Assembly (NCBI GenBank): GCA_963931925.1
Contig: OZ007575.1
Span: forward strand, 36,938,999 to 37,002,998
Length of the DNA stretch: 64,000 bases
From: Onchidella celtica
Lineage: Eukaryota > Mollusca > Gastropoda > Systellommatophora > Onchidiidae
Direction of reading: 5' to 3'
Within the stretch, counting starts at the first letter, position 1. Every line of letters starts with the position of its first letter. The translations under genes and the position numbers were made by a program. Below are positions 43,431 to 55,220 of this stretch, in pieces. The notes under the pieces are model-generated. The model ran no database searches. It saw only the letters and a list, made by a program, of their open reading frames with translations, and was not told the origin of the DNA.

Positions 43431-43488
43431 AACCAATATTGGTTTTGCTTGTCATAAATCAGTTTTTTCCTTCTCCTGAAAAATTTCG

Positions 43489-44530
43489 TTGCTTGGACTT
43501 ATCCGATCTTATCACGTCGGCAACGATATTCGCTCCAGTTGGGGACCATTTGGGAATGAGAGATGTGAAAGCCATTGTGAAGCGAACAATATCCAGTCTT
43601 ACATCACAAATTACAAAGACAACAGGCCCAATGGTCTTTTCGAGGTGTCAGCAGCCATACATCATAATGTGGATTTTATACATCTGTTGCACACTCGAGC
43701 AGAAGCTAAAGATGCAAACAACAAAATTAAAAGTATGCTGCTGGACCTCGAGGATTCTCGACTCATGGTTATTACAAACAAGCTGAAGGGCCCGCTCTAC
43801 GAACGGTACTTGGGGCGTATTTTAACAAACTGGGCAGGTCTAGATGATGCCTTGCCAGGAGATAAACCTGAATCCGCCTTCCTTCCCTCTCCCGATCCCC
43901 CCCCCCCCCCCAAACCATTTTCTCCTATCCATCCCATCTCTTTCTCTCTCCCACTCCCGTTATCCTGTCCCCTAATCTATGTATCTCCCTTGACTGCCTC
44001 CAATCTCCATCCCCCTTTTGTCCTCCACAGCAACCCCTTTCAGAGGTTGAAAGTATTTGTGAGAGTAATGTTAATTGCTCGAGATGGGAACTCATTCAGA
44101 AAGGTGGTGGGTCACGTTTGGATTTGGTGAAGAAAGAGGGCTCTGTTGAGGGTCTTTTCATGAAATTAAAATGTGAGGTTCGAAAATACCTCTACATGAT
44201 TTTACCCATTGTTGGCAGAGCCAACAGTATAGAGAACTCAATGCAGACTTGCCAGAGAACTGGGCATTGGTCACAATGGATTTTTCTGAGAACTATTTGT
44301 GTCGACACCAAGACCAGCCCCAGTCTGCCTACTATGGTTATTCACAGGTAACTGTCCACCCTTGTGTTTTGAATCACTGATGCTTGTGCGGTTGCAGTCT
44401 TCTTGTGACAGAAAATGTCTTTCTTTCTGGTGTCTTAAACCATGATGCAAATATGGTTCATGCAATAACAAAAAAGGAGTTTGAAATTGTGAAACACAAA
44501 GGACTTAAGAAAGTCATAATTTTTAGTGAG
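43489..44530 (+). pseudogene. Transposase-like protein, family A, copy 2 (fragments)
   Basis: The first part (43510-43860) reads SSWGPFGNERCESHCEANNIQSY, NGLFEVSAAIHHNVDFIHLLHTRA and NKLKGPLYERYLGRIL. I do not know its function, and it may be a different protein. A Pro/Ser-rich low-complexity stretch follows. From about 44190, frames with WALVTMDFSENYLCRHQDQPQSAYYGYSQVTVHP and KKVIIFSE repeat the motif order of family A copy 1 at 23.3 kb. Stops and shifts are frequent. Confidence 0.5.
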
Positions 44531-44579
44531 TAATTGAAAAAATAAAAGACGAGGTCAAAGCAAAAAAACCAACAAAAAA

Positions 44580-45479
44580 GATTCTATACTTGAAGGGCCT
44601 TGCAATAGAACTAGAAGGCAGATTTATAACATCAAATCCAGAAACAAAACTGATGGCCAGGCCCTTCCCAAGGCCAACTTTGCGGGCCATGTAGCAGCAC
44701 TTGAGGAACTACAACACACACTTTCTTCTTTGCAGTTAATTGTCCGTCAGAATCAGAAAGTACCAAGCATTATCCTTTATATAGAAGCCCAGATAAAGGA
44801 CTTAAAGAGATTTTGTTGCCCTCCTCACGCAGCACAGTCCACTCTGCTAGTTATCGATAAGACGTCCAACCTCTCAGATGTCCATGTAACAGTGACTGTG
44901 TACAAATGCCTGGCAGTCAAAAGGCGGGACACTGATGCGCATCCAATCTTCTGCGGGCCGTTACTATTGCATGGCAACAGCGACAGGGATACATTTTTCA
45001 TGTTTTTGCACCATCTTTCTGGTAGATTGCTGGACTGTGCTCAGCTCCCAGTTCTTGGCAGTGATGAGGAGAAGGCCTTAAGGCAAGCAATGGCCTTGGC
45101 ATTTCCTCACACGCCAAGACTGGTATGTACAAGACATCTAAAGAAGAACTTTACACATGCACTTGCAGACAAAGTCGGACAGACAAAAAAAGAAAGACAG
45201 CTCATAGTAGGCAAGGTGTTTAGAAAAAATGGCATCATTAAAAGAGCTTCTGACCACCAAGATTTAGATGACAGGATGCAACACTTGGTGGACAGTGTCC
45301 AAAATGAGTCCACCAAAAAACTGCTTGACCGAATGACTCCACTTCTGGCAGAGAATGCTACAGCGCTTGGGAGGACAGGACTGCAAGTAGCCAGTCCTTT
45401 GTGGACAAATAATAATTGTGAATGCTTGAATCACTGTCTCAAACAAGCTTTGTCATGGCACTCTGTGAAACTGGTTTAA
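44580..45479 (+). pseudogene. MULE-type transposase core fragment
   Basis: From 44730 the frame contains STLLVIDKTSNLSDVHVTVTVYK, HPIFCGPLLLHGNSDRDTFFMFLHHL, VLGSDEEKALRQAMALAFP and LVCTRHLKKNF, followed by NNNCECLNHCLKQAL. The order D-K-T-x-N-L ... GSDxExAL ... CxxHxxxN matches MULE transposases, with catalytic Asp residues in VIDKTSN and GSDEE and a later Glu in NCE. The N-terminus is broken by stops before 44730 and no SWIM finger follows the stop at 45479. Confidence 0.7.
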
Positions 45480-46353
45480 CTCGTCCAAAAGCTTCACAGT
45501 CTCATTACAATGCAGTACAGGGAATTGCAACGCGCTGTTTGTGGCTGAAAAACAAAGAACACGCCATTTAAAGAAATTTTCAGGCACATCAAAAGAAATG
45601 CTCGTCAGAAGCACTAATTTGAAAAAGGTGGCTATTGAGCCAAAACACAAGGGTAGAGAGCCCGGCCAAAAAAGAGAAATGTTTGCGAAAGAACAAGTGT
45701 GACAAAAAACGCAAAGACGGAGCATCACTCAACAGACAATGATTTTGCCTGAATACCACACATCTCTGGACGCAGACATCTTGTCATGGATTGCTTCAGC
45801 ATGTCCATCTATTCGTTCGTCTATCGTATATCGTCATTAAATTGATTAATTGATTAAAAATATAAATTCCATGTACGATTGTATAGCCTACATCTGACAA
45901 ATCCTGAGTACGTCCCGTTGTGTGTAATCATGTCATCACCATTTGTTGTCCTGTCATACTCATGTTTTGTGTGACAATGAAAATATCACTATTATTATTA
46001 AAAAGTTGTATTGGATTAATCACCTTGTGTGAGCACGTTTGTGTTGATATTTGTCATTTTGTTGTTATCAGTTATTTGTTGTTATCAGTTGTTATTTTGT
46101 TGTTATCAGTTGTTATTTGTTAGGAAGTGTCTATTCCCAACCGCTGTTGGGAATAGTATAATTTGCCTATTCCCAACTGGCGTTTTCTTTTGTAGGCTCG
46201 CCTACGAGACCAAGACCGCGAGATTTTACGTAGTCACTTGACCCGTCTGCTTCGCGCCTTCTTCCGGATTTCAGCCGCATTTCTTTTCACTCCTTCTTCG
46301 TCAGCCATTGGAGGAAGACACGGATTTTTGTTGATTCTTTCCTTGTAGATCTT
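45480..46353. other. Non-coding with GTTATCAGTTGTTATTT repeats and a palindrome
   Basis: Short GTTATCAGTTGTTATTTTGTT repeats occupy about 46057-46120. At 46131-46156 a perfect 11-bp stem (CTATTCCCAAC and its inverse) with a 4-base loop occurs, and CTATTCCCAAC recurs at 46168. No gene. Confidence 0.6.
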
Positions 46354-48345
46354 ATGGCAGGACACATTGAAACCCTAGTAGTAGGAGCCAAGTTTTCTTC
46401 GTACTCTGCATTCAAAGAAGCGCTAGAAAAGTACCAGAAGGATACAACAACACAATTCACAACCACACAGGCGGAGAAAATTCCACAATCCGATCCTCTA
46501 TGTGAGCGGTTCCAGTACTCAAACGTGAGACTGCAATGCAAGCAGGGCAAACGTTACAAAAAAGCGGAACCCACGAAGGATCAACGTCCCTGTCAAAGGT
46601 AAGTCACACATTTGAGCTGCCTAATCATACCTTATTTACACCCGACTTACCTAGCAAATTCCATGTCGCCACATCTTCACAATACGCAAACATCTTGACA
46701 TTGAAGTGTTTCATCTGGATATTGTTCCTGCTCGCTTCCAACAATCCACGCCAGTGTTGCAAAATCCCCCTTCTGTTTCTGAAGAACCAAGTTCAGGTTT
46801 AGTAGTTACAACAGTACCTGCTGTGCCTTTTTCTTTGAGAACTGTAGAAGGTAGGTACAAGGCAGCAAAGGTCGTGTGTGATAGGGCTGCTAGTTTTCTG
46901 TCCATTCTTCGTTGTGTGGAATTTCAGCAGAAACTACGGGGACTAGAAGAGTTCATCCAAAGGTGGTCAGTAATTTGTGATGCTGAAGTAAACTCTGAAC
47001 CAGTGAGTCCTCTGAATGTTCACTCCCCTCCTGTTTCTTCTGTTGTCACAGAGAACCTTCATCATACAGCTTCGTCTGATGTAGGAATAGGTACCGCTGG
47101 AGAACTTCTATGTGTCGCTGATTTGCAGGCAATTTCTGTTGGGTTTCCTCACTCTCCACTTGTTCCTGGGCCTTCGATGAGTGTTGTTAGCAGTGTAGCT
47201 TCTTCCTCTTGTTCGGTTTCCGTGGCTCCTGCCTCTGTACTAAATAGTAGTGCAGCTTCTTCCTCTTGTTCGGTTTCCGTGGCTTCTCCTCTCCCTCTGT
47301 GCGTAGCGGTGTAGCTTCTTCCCCTTGTTCGGTTTCCATGGCTTCTACCTCTGTGCGTAGCGGCGTAGCTTCTTCCGCTTATTCGGTTTCCGTGGCTTCT
47401 CCCTCTGTGCAAAGGGGTGTAGCTTCTTCCTCTTGTTCGGTTTCCGTGGCTTCTCCCTCTGTGCAAAGGGGTGTAGCTTCTTCCTCTTGTTCGGTTTCCG
47501 TGGCTTCTCCCTCTGTGCAAAGGGGTGTAGCTTCTTCCTCTTGTTCGGTTTCCGTGGCTTCTCCCTCTGTGCAAAGGGGTGTAGCTTCTTCCTCTTGTTC
47601 GGTTTCCGTGGCTTCTCCCTCTGTGCAAAGGGGTGTAGCTTCTTCCTCTTGTTCGGTTTCCGTGGCTTCTCCCTCTGTGCAAAGGGGTGTAGCTTCTGCT
47701 TGTTTGGTTTCCGTGGAGTCTCCCTCTGTGCTTAGCAGTGTAGCTTGTGCTCTAACTTCTGTGCCTTCTGGTGGAATAGATGTGGTTGCTTCAGAATCTT
47801 CTGTTTCGTTTGAAAGTGGTCCTTCAACTAGTGAAACTAGCTGTAGCTGGCCAACTATGTCCAGGCTCTTAAAACCACATGGTAGGCCCTGTAGCAAACA
47901 GAGGTTTACCAAACTGTCAACCAAGAAAAGACGGAAATGTATTCCAAAAACTTTTAATGAGTTTTCAGAGGCAGAGAAATTTCAGAAAACCTCCCTTTTG
48001 TTAAGATCTGTATCTGTTTTCGATTATAAGCCTAGTCGTTTAATACAGACCGAAGATTTGAAGTGTCATGACATTTTCAGATATGGTACTAGATGATAAG
48101 GTTGATTTTGGTTTGATTCAGGATTTATTTGATTCAGCTCCTTGGGCACTTGTGGTTGAAGGTGTAGAGCACCGTAAATCATATTCAAGTTATTTTTGCG
48201 GTGAATGCAGGGATCTAGACAACGGTGAATTAAGATGGTCCAGTGTGAACGTTGTCTCATTTGGTACCATTTTGAATGTGCCAGCTACAGTTCGAAGAAA
48301 AAGTTTCAGACATGGTTCTGTGATGATTGCTGCCAATCTCTGTGA
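46354..48345 (+). pseudogene. FAR1/MULE-type protein with repeat region and C-terminal PHD finger, internally deleted
   Basis: Exon 1 (46354-46600) encodes a FAR1-like domain (FSSYSAFKEALEKYQKD, FQYSNVRLQCKQGKRY) and ends at a consensus donor AAG|GTAAGT. From 46706 the gene resumes with VPARFQQ and VEGRYKAAKVVCDRAASFLS, a C-terminal helical region seen in SWIM-finger MULE proteins; the transposase core and SWIM finger are missing. A coding 54-bp minisatellite follows. The last part switches frame near 48090 and near 48230. Taken together it shows a C4HC3 PHD finger: FCGEC, VQCERCLIWYHFEC and TWFCDDC. The stop is at 48343-48345. The PHD assignment is by cysteine/histidine spacing. Non-functional in this state. 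Confidence 0.7.
47191..47745 (+). repeat. Coding 54-bp minisatellite (18-residue Ser/Val repeat)
   Basis: About ten units encode GVASSSCSVSVASPSVQR-like repeats. At least five consecutive units (about 47415-47685) are identical or nearly so, pointing to recent expansion. A few-base indel near 47290 breaks the frame in the third unit. The long minus-strand frames over the region are mirror images of the repeat. Confidence 0.95.
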
Positions 48346-48377
48346 TCATTCCATCTAGCACTGTACCTGCCACATGT

Positions 48378-48650
48378 AAAATGCTGAAATTTAATCTCGA
48401 AACATAGTGGGCCCCAGCGCTTCAACTGGAGCACCATTTGTCGTTTCACAATACATGATTACATGTATGTAAAATGTTTTTATTTAATCTTGAAATATAG
48501 TGAGCCCCAGCACTTCAACTGGAGCACCATTTGTCGTTTCACAATATATGTAAAATGCTGAAATTTAATCTTGAAACATAGTGAGCCATAGCGCTTCAAC
48601 TGGAGCACCATTAGTCGTTTCACAATGTATGTATAAAATGTTTTAATTTT
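48378..48650. repeat. Three imperfect copies of a ~100-bp unit
   Basis: Each copy contains CTTCAACTGGAGCACCATT followed by GTCGTTTCACAAT (48420, 48515, 48600), with matching flanks (AATTTAATCTTGAAACATAGTG). Confidence 0.9.
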
Positions 48651-48826
48651 AAAATGTCACTAAAGTTCATCAAAATGAGATCACACAAAGAGTAAAAACG
48701 GATAGAAAGATGTCATACTATGCGTTTTTTCCCCATGGAAATGAGGCATTGGGGAAGGGATAAAAGAAAAACATCATACTAAAAGAAGATCATTTTAAGC
48801 GACTTCATTTTAAGTGGAGTCGACTG

Positions 48827-49081
48827 TATACAGTGACCATACAATGGACATAATACTTTAGTTAGCAACGGCAGCCAAGATAATTTGGATTTATTATTGG
48901 GACTACAAAAATTAGATGACTTTATTTCTTTATTTTGTGCTGGACGTTACAGGATGACAAACCATGAATAGTAATGTAAATCCCCATTTTTAAGCAAGTA
49001 TGTAATTGTTAAATATACAGTGACAATACAATGGACATAGTACTTCAGTTAGCATTGACAGCCAAGATAATTTGAATTTAA
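48827..49081. repeat. Direct repeat pair about 190 bp apart
   Basis: A ~66-bp segment beginning ATACAGTGACCATACAATGG (48827) recurs at about 49015 with roughly 90% identity by eye. Between them lies TGCTGGACGTTACAGGATGA, similar to the first bases of the window. Related CTGGACGTWA words occur at 49300, 49490 and, inverted, 49700. Confidence 0.75.
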
Positions 49082-50089
49082 TTCCAGTAAAATCAAGGAT
49101 AATGCCATCATGATTATAGAAACTCTAGTGATGGTGGCCATTCACAGTGCCAGATTTCTCATTTTTCATCCTGTGTTCATTGCTGGGACTGGGAAAATGC
49201 ATTTTTAGGGAACATGTTTGCAAATTCATAAACTTATCAGAGCAAGAATCAGACAAAACATACACCAAAAAAATGTTGGTCATTACAAACAGATAGAGGA
49301 ACGTGTCGGACGTTACTATTAAATATAGTGTGACGACAAAAATTTCAATTTCTCTGGAGAAATTGTTGTTGCATTTCTTCATCTTGAAAACACCATCCTG
49401 TGCTCCCCATATGAGGAGGACTACATACAAACTACAAAAGACCTGTTTAGATGGACTGGGAAAATGAAATGACTGTATCCTTGCAATGTGGCTGGACGTA
49501 AAGTTACGGTGTGACTACAAAATACATGATTCCTCAAACTTTCTTTGTGAAGCCTTTGCAGCTGAAAACTGACCAGCCAAAGGCAACAATTCCCATTATT
49601 TGAAGGATAACATGTTATTGGAACACATGGTTAACCTGCTATTACATTGAGGTATTTCACAGTAGGCTCTTATTTTTTCATTAAAAGCGTGACACCACAA
49701 GTAACGTCCAGCCACTTTTTTTTAACTTACTAAGCCCATGCAGAAACTTTTTTTGTTCAGTATTGTCATCTTGATTTATCACTCTAAACAAAACATACCT
49801 GCCAGAATCCACAGATAAAACAAAATACCCTTTTATTTTTGGTTTTTCTGAGGTCCCATACAATGTGTCCATTTCGAAAATGTAAAAAATCAGTCATTTT
49901 CCAAAATCAAATTCAAATTCGAAGAAAACGAGAGAAACTGTGATCATCTTGCTCATGCAGGTTGTTGGATCAATTTTGAATAACCATGCACAAAGAAAAC
50001 ACAAATCGGAGCAAAAATGACTGAAATAACACGATCACAAAAAGGCATATATATATGTGAAAAAGAGAGCTTTTTGGCATTGACCCATA

Positions 50090-50850
50090 TATTTATTTTA
50101 CTGATTTTAATCTGAAAATGTGAGAAAAAATTAAATTGGTTCAAGAACCTTAATTTTAATAACTGAGGACTGTTAGAGCTGAAAGGAAAAAAATAGGAGT
50201 CAGTTTTTATGTGGTTTATATTTTTGTTTTCTTTTGTATAGACTATTTACTTACAAGAAGTCAGATATATCTAGAATCAAGTTTTGGTGGTCATTTAATT
50301 TTAGATCACCTGCTCCTCTGCTTTGAATAATAAGTGTGTCACTATGTTTCTGTACGTTTGTTTTCATTAGATCACCTGTGCTCTGCTGCTTTGAATTTAA
50401 TAAGTATGTCACTATGTTTCTGTATGCTTGTTTTTATTATTGCATGAATATTGATGATAAACTTTGACATTTAGTGGAGGGTGAAAAACACTGTCAGCAT
50501 TTCTTTGTATTTATTATTGCAGCTAATAATATTTTTGTAATAAAAAAAAAATGCTGCAAGAGGAAAGCGTTTTACGTCTATGTCTATTATTTTATTGATT
50601 TTAATCTGAAAATGTGATCAAAAATGAAATTGATTCAAGAACCTTAATTTTAATGCATGTAACTGCATACTGTTAGAGCTGAAAGAAAAAATAAGTGTCA
50701 GTTTTTATTTATTTTTTTTTTTTTGGTTTTTTTTTATCTTTTGCATGGGCAGAATCAAGTCTTGTCATTTAATTTTAGATCACCTGCGCTCTTCTGCTTT
50801 GAATTTAATAAGTATGTCACTATGTTTCTGTATCTTCGGCTTGTTTTAAA
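50090..50850. repeat. Imperfect tandem duplication of ~500 bp
   Basis: TTTTAATCTGAAAATGTGA, GTTCAAGAACCTTAATTTTAAT and CTGTTAGAGCTGAAAG occur in order at 50100-50180 and again at 50590-50690. The segment TAAGTATGTCACTATGTTTC occurs three times (50325, 50400, 50810). Confidence 0.8.
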
Positions 50851-50993
50851 CTTTATACTATGCTCAGAATAAAATTCCTTCGCACAATTGAAACGTCATC
50901 TTTTTTTTTTTTGTATTATTAGAACATTTTTAAAATTCCATTCTTGTCAATCATGCTTTTAAAAAGATAACATGTACTTAGGTCTTGAACAGA

Positions 50994-51204
50994 GTGGATC
51001 CGCCAAATTCACTATCCAAAGTGGATGGCAAATTAACATGTCAGAGATACAAGACGTCTGTAATTTGCTTGTGGGAAGTGGGAATGCAGAGTGGATCAGT
51101 ATTATGCTTTCGGCACGTTTGTTATTATTATATTTTTTTGGGTCTTGTGACTCCATGTGATAGAATTTGCCGTCTGCCTTGAATCGTCAATTTGGCGGAT
51201 CCAC
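50994..51204. mobile_element. MITE-like unit with GTGGATCCGCCAAATT ends
   Basis: GTGGATCCGCCAAATT (50994-51009) has its perfect 16-bp inverse at 51189-51204, making a 211-bp unit. No coding capacity. The flanks do not show a clear target duplication, so the superfamily is open. Confidence 0.65.
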
Positions 51205-51647
51205 ATTATTGTAGGCCTACACGTAACTGTTTTCTTCTGTTTCCAATTCTACTCACCTTCCAGTGACGGTTTTCTTGTATATACATATTTTAAAAATGGT
51301 TGAGTCCAATTAACTGGAAGACCTCAAAGAGAATGTAAAAAGTGCACACTGTGTAACTTAAGTCCTCGTGTCACTTAAATAGTATAAAACCTGTGTAAGT
51401 CCCCCAAAATAAGGGTTTGAACCAACGTCCTCACTTAGTGTCCTGACAATGTATGGCTCCTTTCAAGCTAAAATGATTGACCATAAAATCAGGAACAAAA
51501 GAGATTAAGCAAAACTTGACCCCTAGCAATATGTAAAAGGGCCAGCAAGAGTCCATGCACCATTGATTTTGCTTCTAGCACCACAAAAAAGAATAGTCCT
51601 CATTTGTCATGTAACATTTCTAGGTCCTCGCATGTCATGCCATGTAA

Positions 51648-51649
<2 letters not shown>

Positions 51650-51682
<33 letters not shown>

Positions 51683-51890
51683 TGTCTGTGGACCTTTCCT
51701 CTTTCCACTTTTCCTCTCTCTTATTACTGAACTCTCCTCCACTCCAACACTGTGAGATGTTGACTTAGCACTTGTTTCTTCTACTTTTCAGTTCTAACAT
51801 GTGTGTTGTGTGTGTGTGTTTGTGTGTGTGCACTAACAGGTGTGTGTGTGTATATGTGTGTAGCACATATGTGTGTGTGTAAAAATTCAT
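51650..51890. repeat. GT/TG microsatellites
   Basis: (TG)n at about 51650-51681 and interrupted (GT)n at about 51800-51885. Confidence 0.9.
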
Positions 51891-52982
51891 AAGTCGATGT
51901 TTCACTGTAATTTATGTTTTGATTTTGCAAATGTCACTTGGATGCCCTTTTTCTTTTTGACAGTTTACTGAAGTGGTGTGTACATTACACAATACATAAC
52001 CTGGCAGAGCATAGATATAGTGCATTTTCTGTTGTTTGTTGTGTGCTTTTTATGTTCTTTGTTACAGAGGTTTGGGCTATTAAATCAGGTACTGCATCGT
52101 GATGTACACTGTTCAGTACTTCTCTAGAGGTTGTGGTCTATTATTAATTTTTTTCTGCACATGTATTCCTGCTGTTCTTTCCTGCTATATCTTATTTTGG
52201 AATAAAATTGTGAGTCTGGCTCTCATCATCATAATCATATCTGCCAGGGGTGATGCAATGGACTTTGTGGCTCAGTGTAGAAGTGTTGTTGTTTTCTTTT
52301 CTCCCGAAGGATAAAAGGAGACCTCTAAAGTTACCTATTATAATTATAACAATACTTTGTCTTTTTTTCTAAATCCATTTCAAAATCAATTTTTAAAATG
52401 ACAATTCTCACACTGAACCCTTCCCTTCAAGGGGAAATTCAACCTGTTTTTTGCTCAACACCCATTCAATCATGATGATCATTTCATTCTTCCCTTTTTA
52501 TTAGCACTATAAATACTATAATATAGCAGTATCACTAGTTACAGTAGTGATGGTATCAGTGTGCAACACCCCTGTCTGTTGTGCTGTGTGGTATCCCGCT
52601 GAGGTGGTTGGCTCTTTGTAGTCCTACAATGGTAGAATAGTGTGGTCCAAATGGTCAAGTTTCAAACAATTGCGCTAAAGTACACACATCTAAAAATTCT
52701 AACGCTTAAGTGCACAGAACCATGCTTATTGTGAAGAGCTCTCGTTTGTTTGGAAAAAAAAACCCACCAATACTATACAAATCGGCATCAGGCGCAACAT
52801 AGGCAGCTTACTGCTGAACTCATTTGTACCCAAAGTGTTTTCAAATGAAAACGAGGGCTGTTCATAACATTGCAGTATTGTATGCGTTAATCACTTTGTG
52901 ATCTACGTACACTCTCATACGTGTGTGAAACTGCATAGTGTGTACACTATAGCAAGGAAGCCTGGAATTTTTTTTAGTGTAA

Positions 52983-53008
52983 CTAGCTGTTATACCCGTT
53001 CTACGAAC
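52983..53008 (-). terminator. Helitron 3' terminal hairpin and CTAG end
   Basis: Minus strand: CCGTTCGTAGAACGG, then GTATAACAG, then CTAG|T. Stem 6 bp, loop 3 nt, spacer 9 nt. The hairpin is the replication/transposition terminator of Helitrons. Confidence 0.8.
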
Positions 53009-53039
53009 GGCGGTGTGAAATATGCAAATTTATCACACG

Positions 53040-53330
53040 AAACAGTATTGTAAGCTACAATGTTATCAGATACCCTTCTATCGACAGAGGCATATAATAC
53101 GCAAAGTTATCACCTGAAGCAAACTGTATTACTATTGGTGTATACCTGCCGGAATGTTAACTGGTGTATACCTGCCGGAATGTTATCAACTGCTAGACCC
53201 ATATGTACGGACAGGGGCATAAAATACGCAAAGTTATCACCTGAAACAAACATTATTAGTGTATACATGCCGCAATATTATCACCTGAAAAAAGAAACTG
53301 AGTAATGTAATCTGCATATTATATCCTGTA
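53040..53330. repeat. Repeats inside the Helitron 3' region
   Basis: ACGCAAAGTTATCACCTGAA occurs at 53099 and 53227 with similar left flanks (GGCATAWAATACGCAAAG). GGTGTATACCTGCCGGAATG occurs twice (53138 and 53163), and further TTATCACCTGAAA words follow. They lie in the last 350 bp of the Helitron. Confidence 0.75.
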
Positions 53331-53494
53331 TAGAATTTTCATAAGTTCTATGAACAGTGTTATTACGGAACTGGAAAAAAATGTCAACCATTGATTAGTC
53401 ACAACAGCGAAAAATAAAATTTTTTTAAAAAACTTAAGAACATTTTCCTTACTTGTCAGTTTCCTTTTCCCCCATCTTCCGTATCTTGAACCTT

Positions 53495-54742
53495 CTAGTT
53501 GTGGAGGATCTCTGGATACACAACATTATCCACATGAATTTGTCCTTGAACTTGTACACAGATTTTGAGATTTTTTCGAGAACCCACTCGACTCATAGCA
53601 ACATAAAGAGTTGTCCGTGGCTAAAAAATTGGCAAGGCATATAGATGCCAACTGTGCGAAGTGTCTGCCCTTGCGCTTTGTTGGCAGTCATCGCGAAGGC
53701 TGGACGTACAGGAAACTGTTTCCGGCGCATGGTGAATGGGAACAGATTTTCAGATGGGGAAATTGGTATTCGGGGAATAAAAATCCGCTTCCCTGTGTGT
53801 GGTCCCATGGCAATGACTGCATCAATGACGTGATCATGCAACTGGTGAATTACGTAGCGTGTGCCATTGCAATGACCATTCACTGGATCCAGATTTCTCA
53901 GAAGCATGATAATGCAATGCTTTTTTAAAAGAAGCTTGTGGGGTGGCATTCCTGAGGGGCAAAGAGTGTTCAGAAATTCCACTGGAATGCAAGGGATCAT
54001 AGGATCTGTGGCATGTACTTATTCGCATGAGTTCTTGACCATCAGCTCGCCGACATCTCAGAATAACATCAAGGTTTGCAGTGTTTTCATTAGGCAGAAT
54101 AGCAGCGACTTCACTTGTAGCAGGAAGATTGCAAGTTCGCGAATGAGCAGACGAAGGGATTGAACTTTTGTTTGCAAACGGTACAATATTCACATCTTGT
54201 GTTGCCTGAATTTCAATAGCTGTTTTGAATGACTTAACATAATTGTTCACCTCATGTAAACATTGTTGTAAGTTTAGAAGCACATCATCCTGCAACTGGT
54301 TGTTATGTTGAAGTCTAGAAGTTAGCTGTGTGTCACTGTCGTGAAAATAAATCTGTGCAAACTTCGGGTCCTCGTCAGTTGGGGGTAGAAAAGCACTGAG
54401 TCTATGGCAAAGTTTTCCTTGTACTGTAAACGTTGGATTAAAGCCCGGTTGACTGACTTCCTCACAGCCGATTGAAGCCAATGCCAGTGCATTATTGTAC
54501 CCTCTTATATTTGCGAGAACTGTTCGTGAATTATCATAATACTGTCTCAGTTGTGGTGGTGGAGGTGGAGGGTGTGGTAATTTCACCTTACCGCTTTGAC
54601 AGCAAGTCGTTTTTGATTCCGATATCCATCGTAAAGCACCACAAAAATTACATGTCACAGACAGAGTCCCACACGATTGTTTCTGAACAACACTGTCGTC
54701 AAGTAGATCTATGTCCAATAAGGCAATGCCTTTTTTCGGCAA
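53495..54742 (-). pseudogene. Helitron Rep/helicase protein with central deletion
   Basis: The 5' part (54742 to about 54000) has CNFCGALRW and CC zinc-binding pairs, then YYDNSRTVLANIRGYNNALALAS, GFNPTFTVQGKLCHRLSA, FAQIYFHD, LHEVNNYVKSFKTA, SEVAAILP and SYDPL, the N-terminal region before the HUH Rep domain. Immediately after SYDPL the sequence jumps, in another frame, to the helicase C-terminus: VEFLNTLCPSGMPPHKLLLKK, IMLLRNLDPVNGHCNGTRY, FIPRIPISPSE, AFAMTANKAQGQTL and FSHGQL. A one-base shift near 53610 leads to SRVGSRKNLK and a stop at 53495. The HUH nuclease and Walker A/B parts are absent, so the copy cannot act by itself. Confidence 0.9.
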
Positions 54743-55220
54743 TGTGGATCTGGGAGTGGTATGTCTGCCTCCAGGGGGTCTGCCTCGGCCTCGGGCCTGT
54801 GGTGGTGGTAAGTTGACTACTGTGAGTGGTGAGTGGTGAAGAATTGTATCATCAACCGTTGTTACCGTTAAGAGTTAGATCTAAAAAACGGTTGCCATCT
54901 TCGAGGGGATCAAGATTTTCAGGTCCATACAGAGCTCGATTCTCATTATCTTCAATCTCTTCTTCTAGATCTAGATCTACTTCTACGGAATCTACGTCTA
55001 CAACATTTATACGTTCTCGATAGGCCCTAACACGCTGTGAAATATTTTCCCTTGTCCTAACATTTGAGCTCGATCTGCGTGTAAAACTGATCTTTTTCTT
55101 TGGGGGCATGACTGCATTATGAGAAAATCTAGATCTATCACTACAACTGCAACTAATTCTAACAACCAACCCTAGGGGAGCAATAAAACTGCAACTAATT
55201 CTATCAACTAACCACAACAA
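54743..55220 (-). pseudogene. Upstream part of the Helitron gene, AT-hook and basic region
   Basis: The frame 55220-54852 contains MPPKKKISFTRRSSS, ENISQRVRAYRERINVVD and an acidic stretch. Nearer the Rep part, ARGRGRPPGGRHTTPRS (about 54780) is an AT-hook-like segment in frame with the downstream gene. The two are separated by about 75 bp that begins GGTAAC and ends with a C-rich tract plus CAG, possibly a short intron, although the reading phase does not fit simply. Confidence 0.55.

Larger units (their letters stand above)
49090..52980. other. Gene-free AT-rich repeat region
   Basis: No reading frame above about 100 residues with a recognisable feature. Contains an imperfect ~500-bp duplication (50090-50460 and 50590-50850), a MITE-like unit at 50994 and GT microsatellites; the remainder shows nothing I can assign. 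Confidence 0.6.

Noticed and set aside
47191..47745. CRISPR-like array.
   Set aside because: Direct 54-bp tandem units without spacers, in animal DNA, coding in frame.
47149..47924. Two long minus-strand reading frames (177 and 181 residues) with regular repeats.
   Set aside because: They mirror the 54-bp minisatellite; open because the repeat has no stop in those frames. The + strand frame matches flanking conserved sequence.
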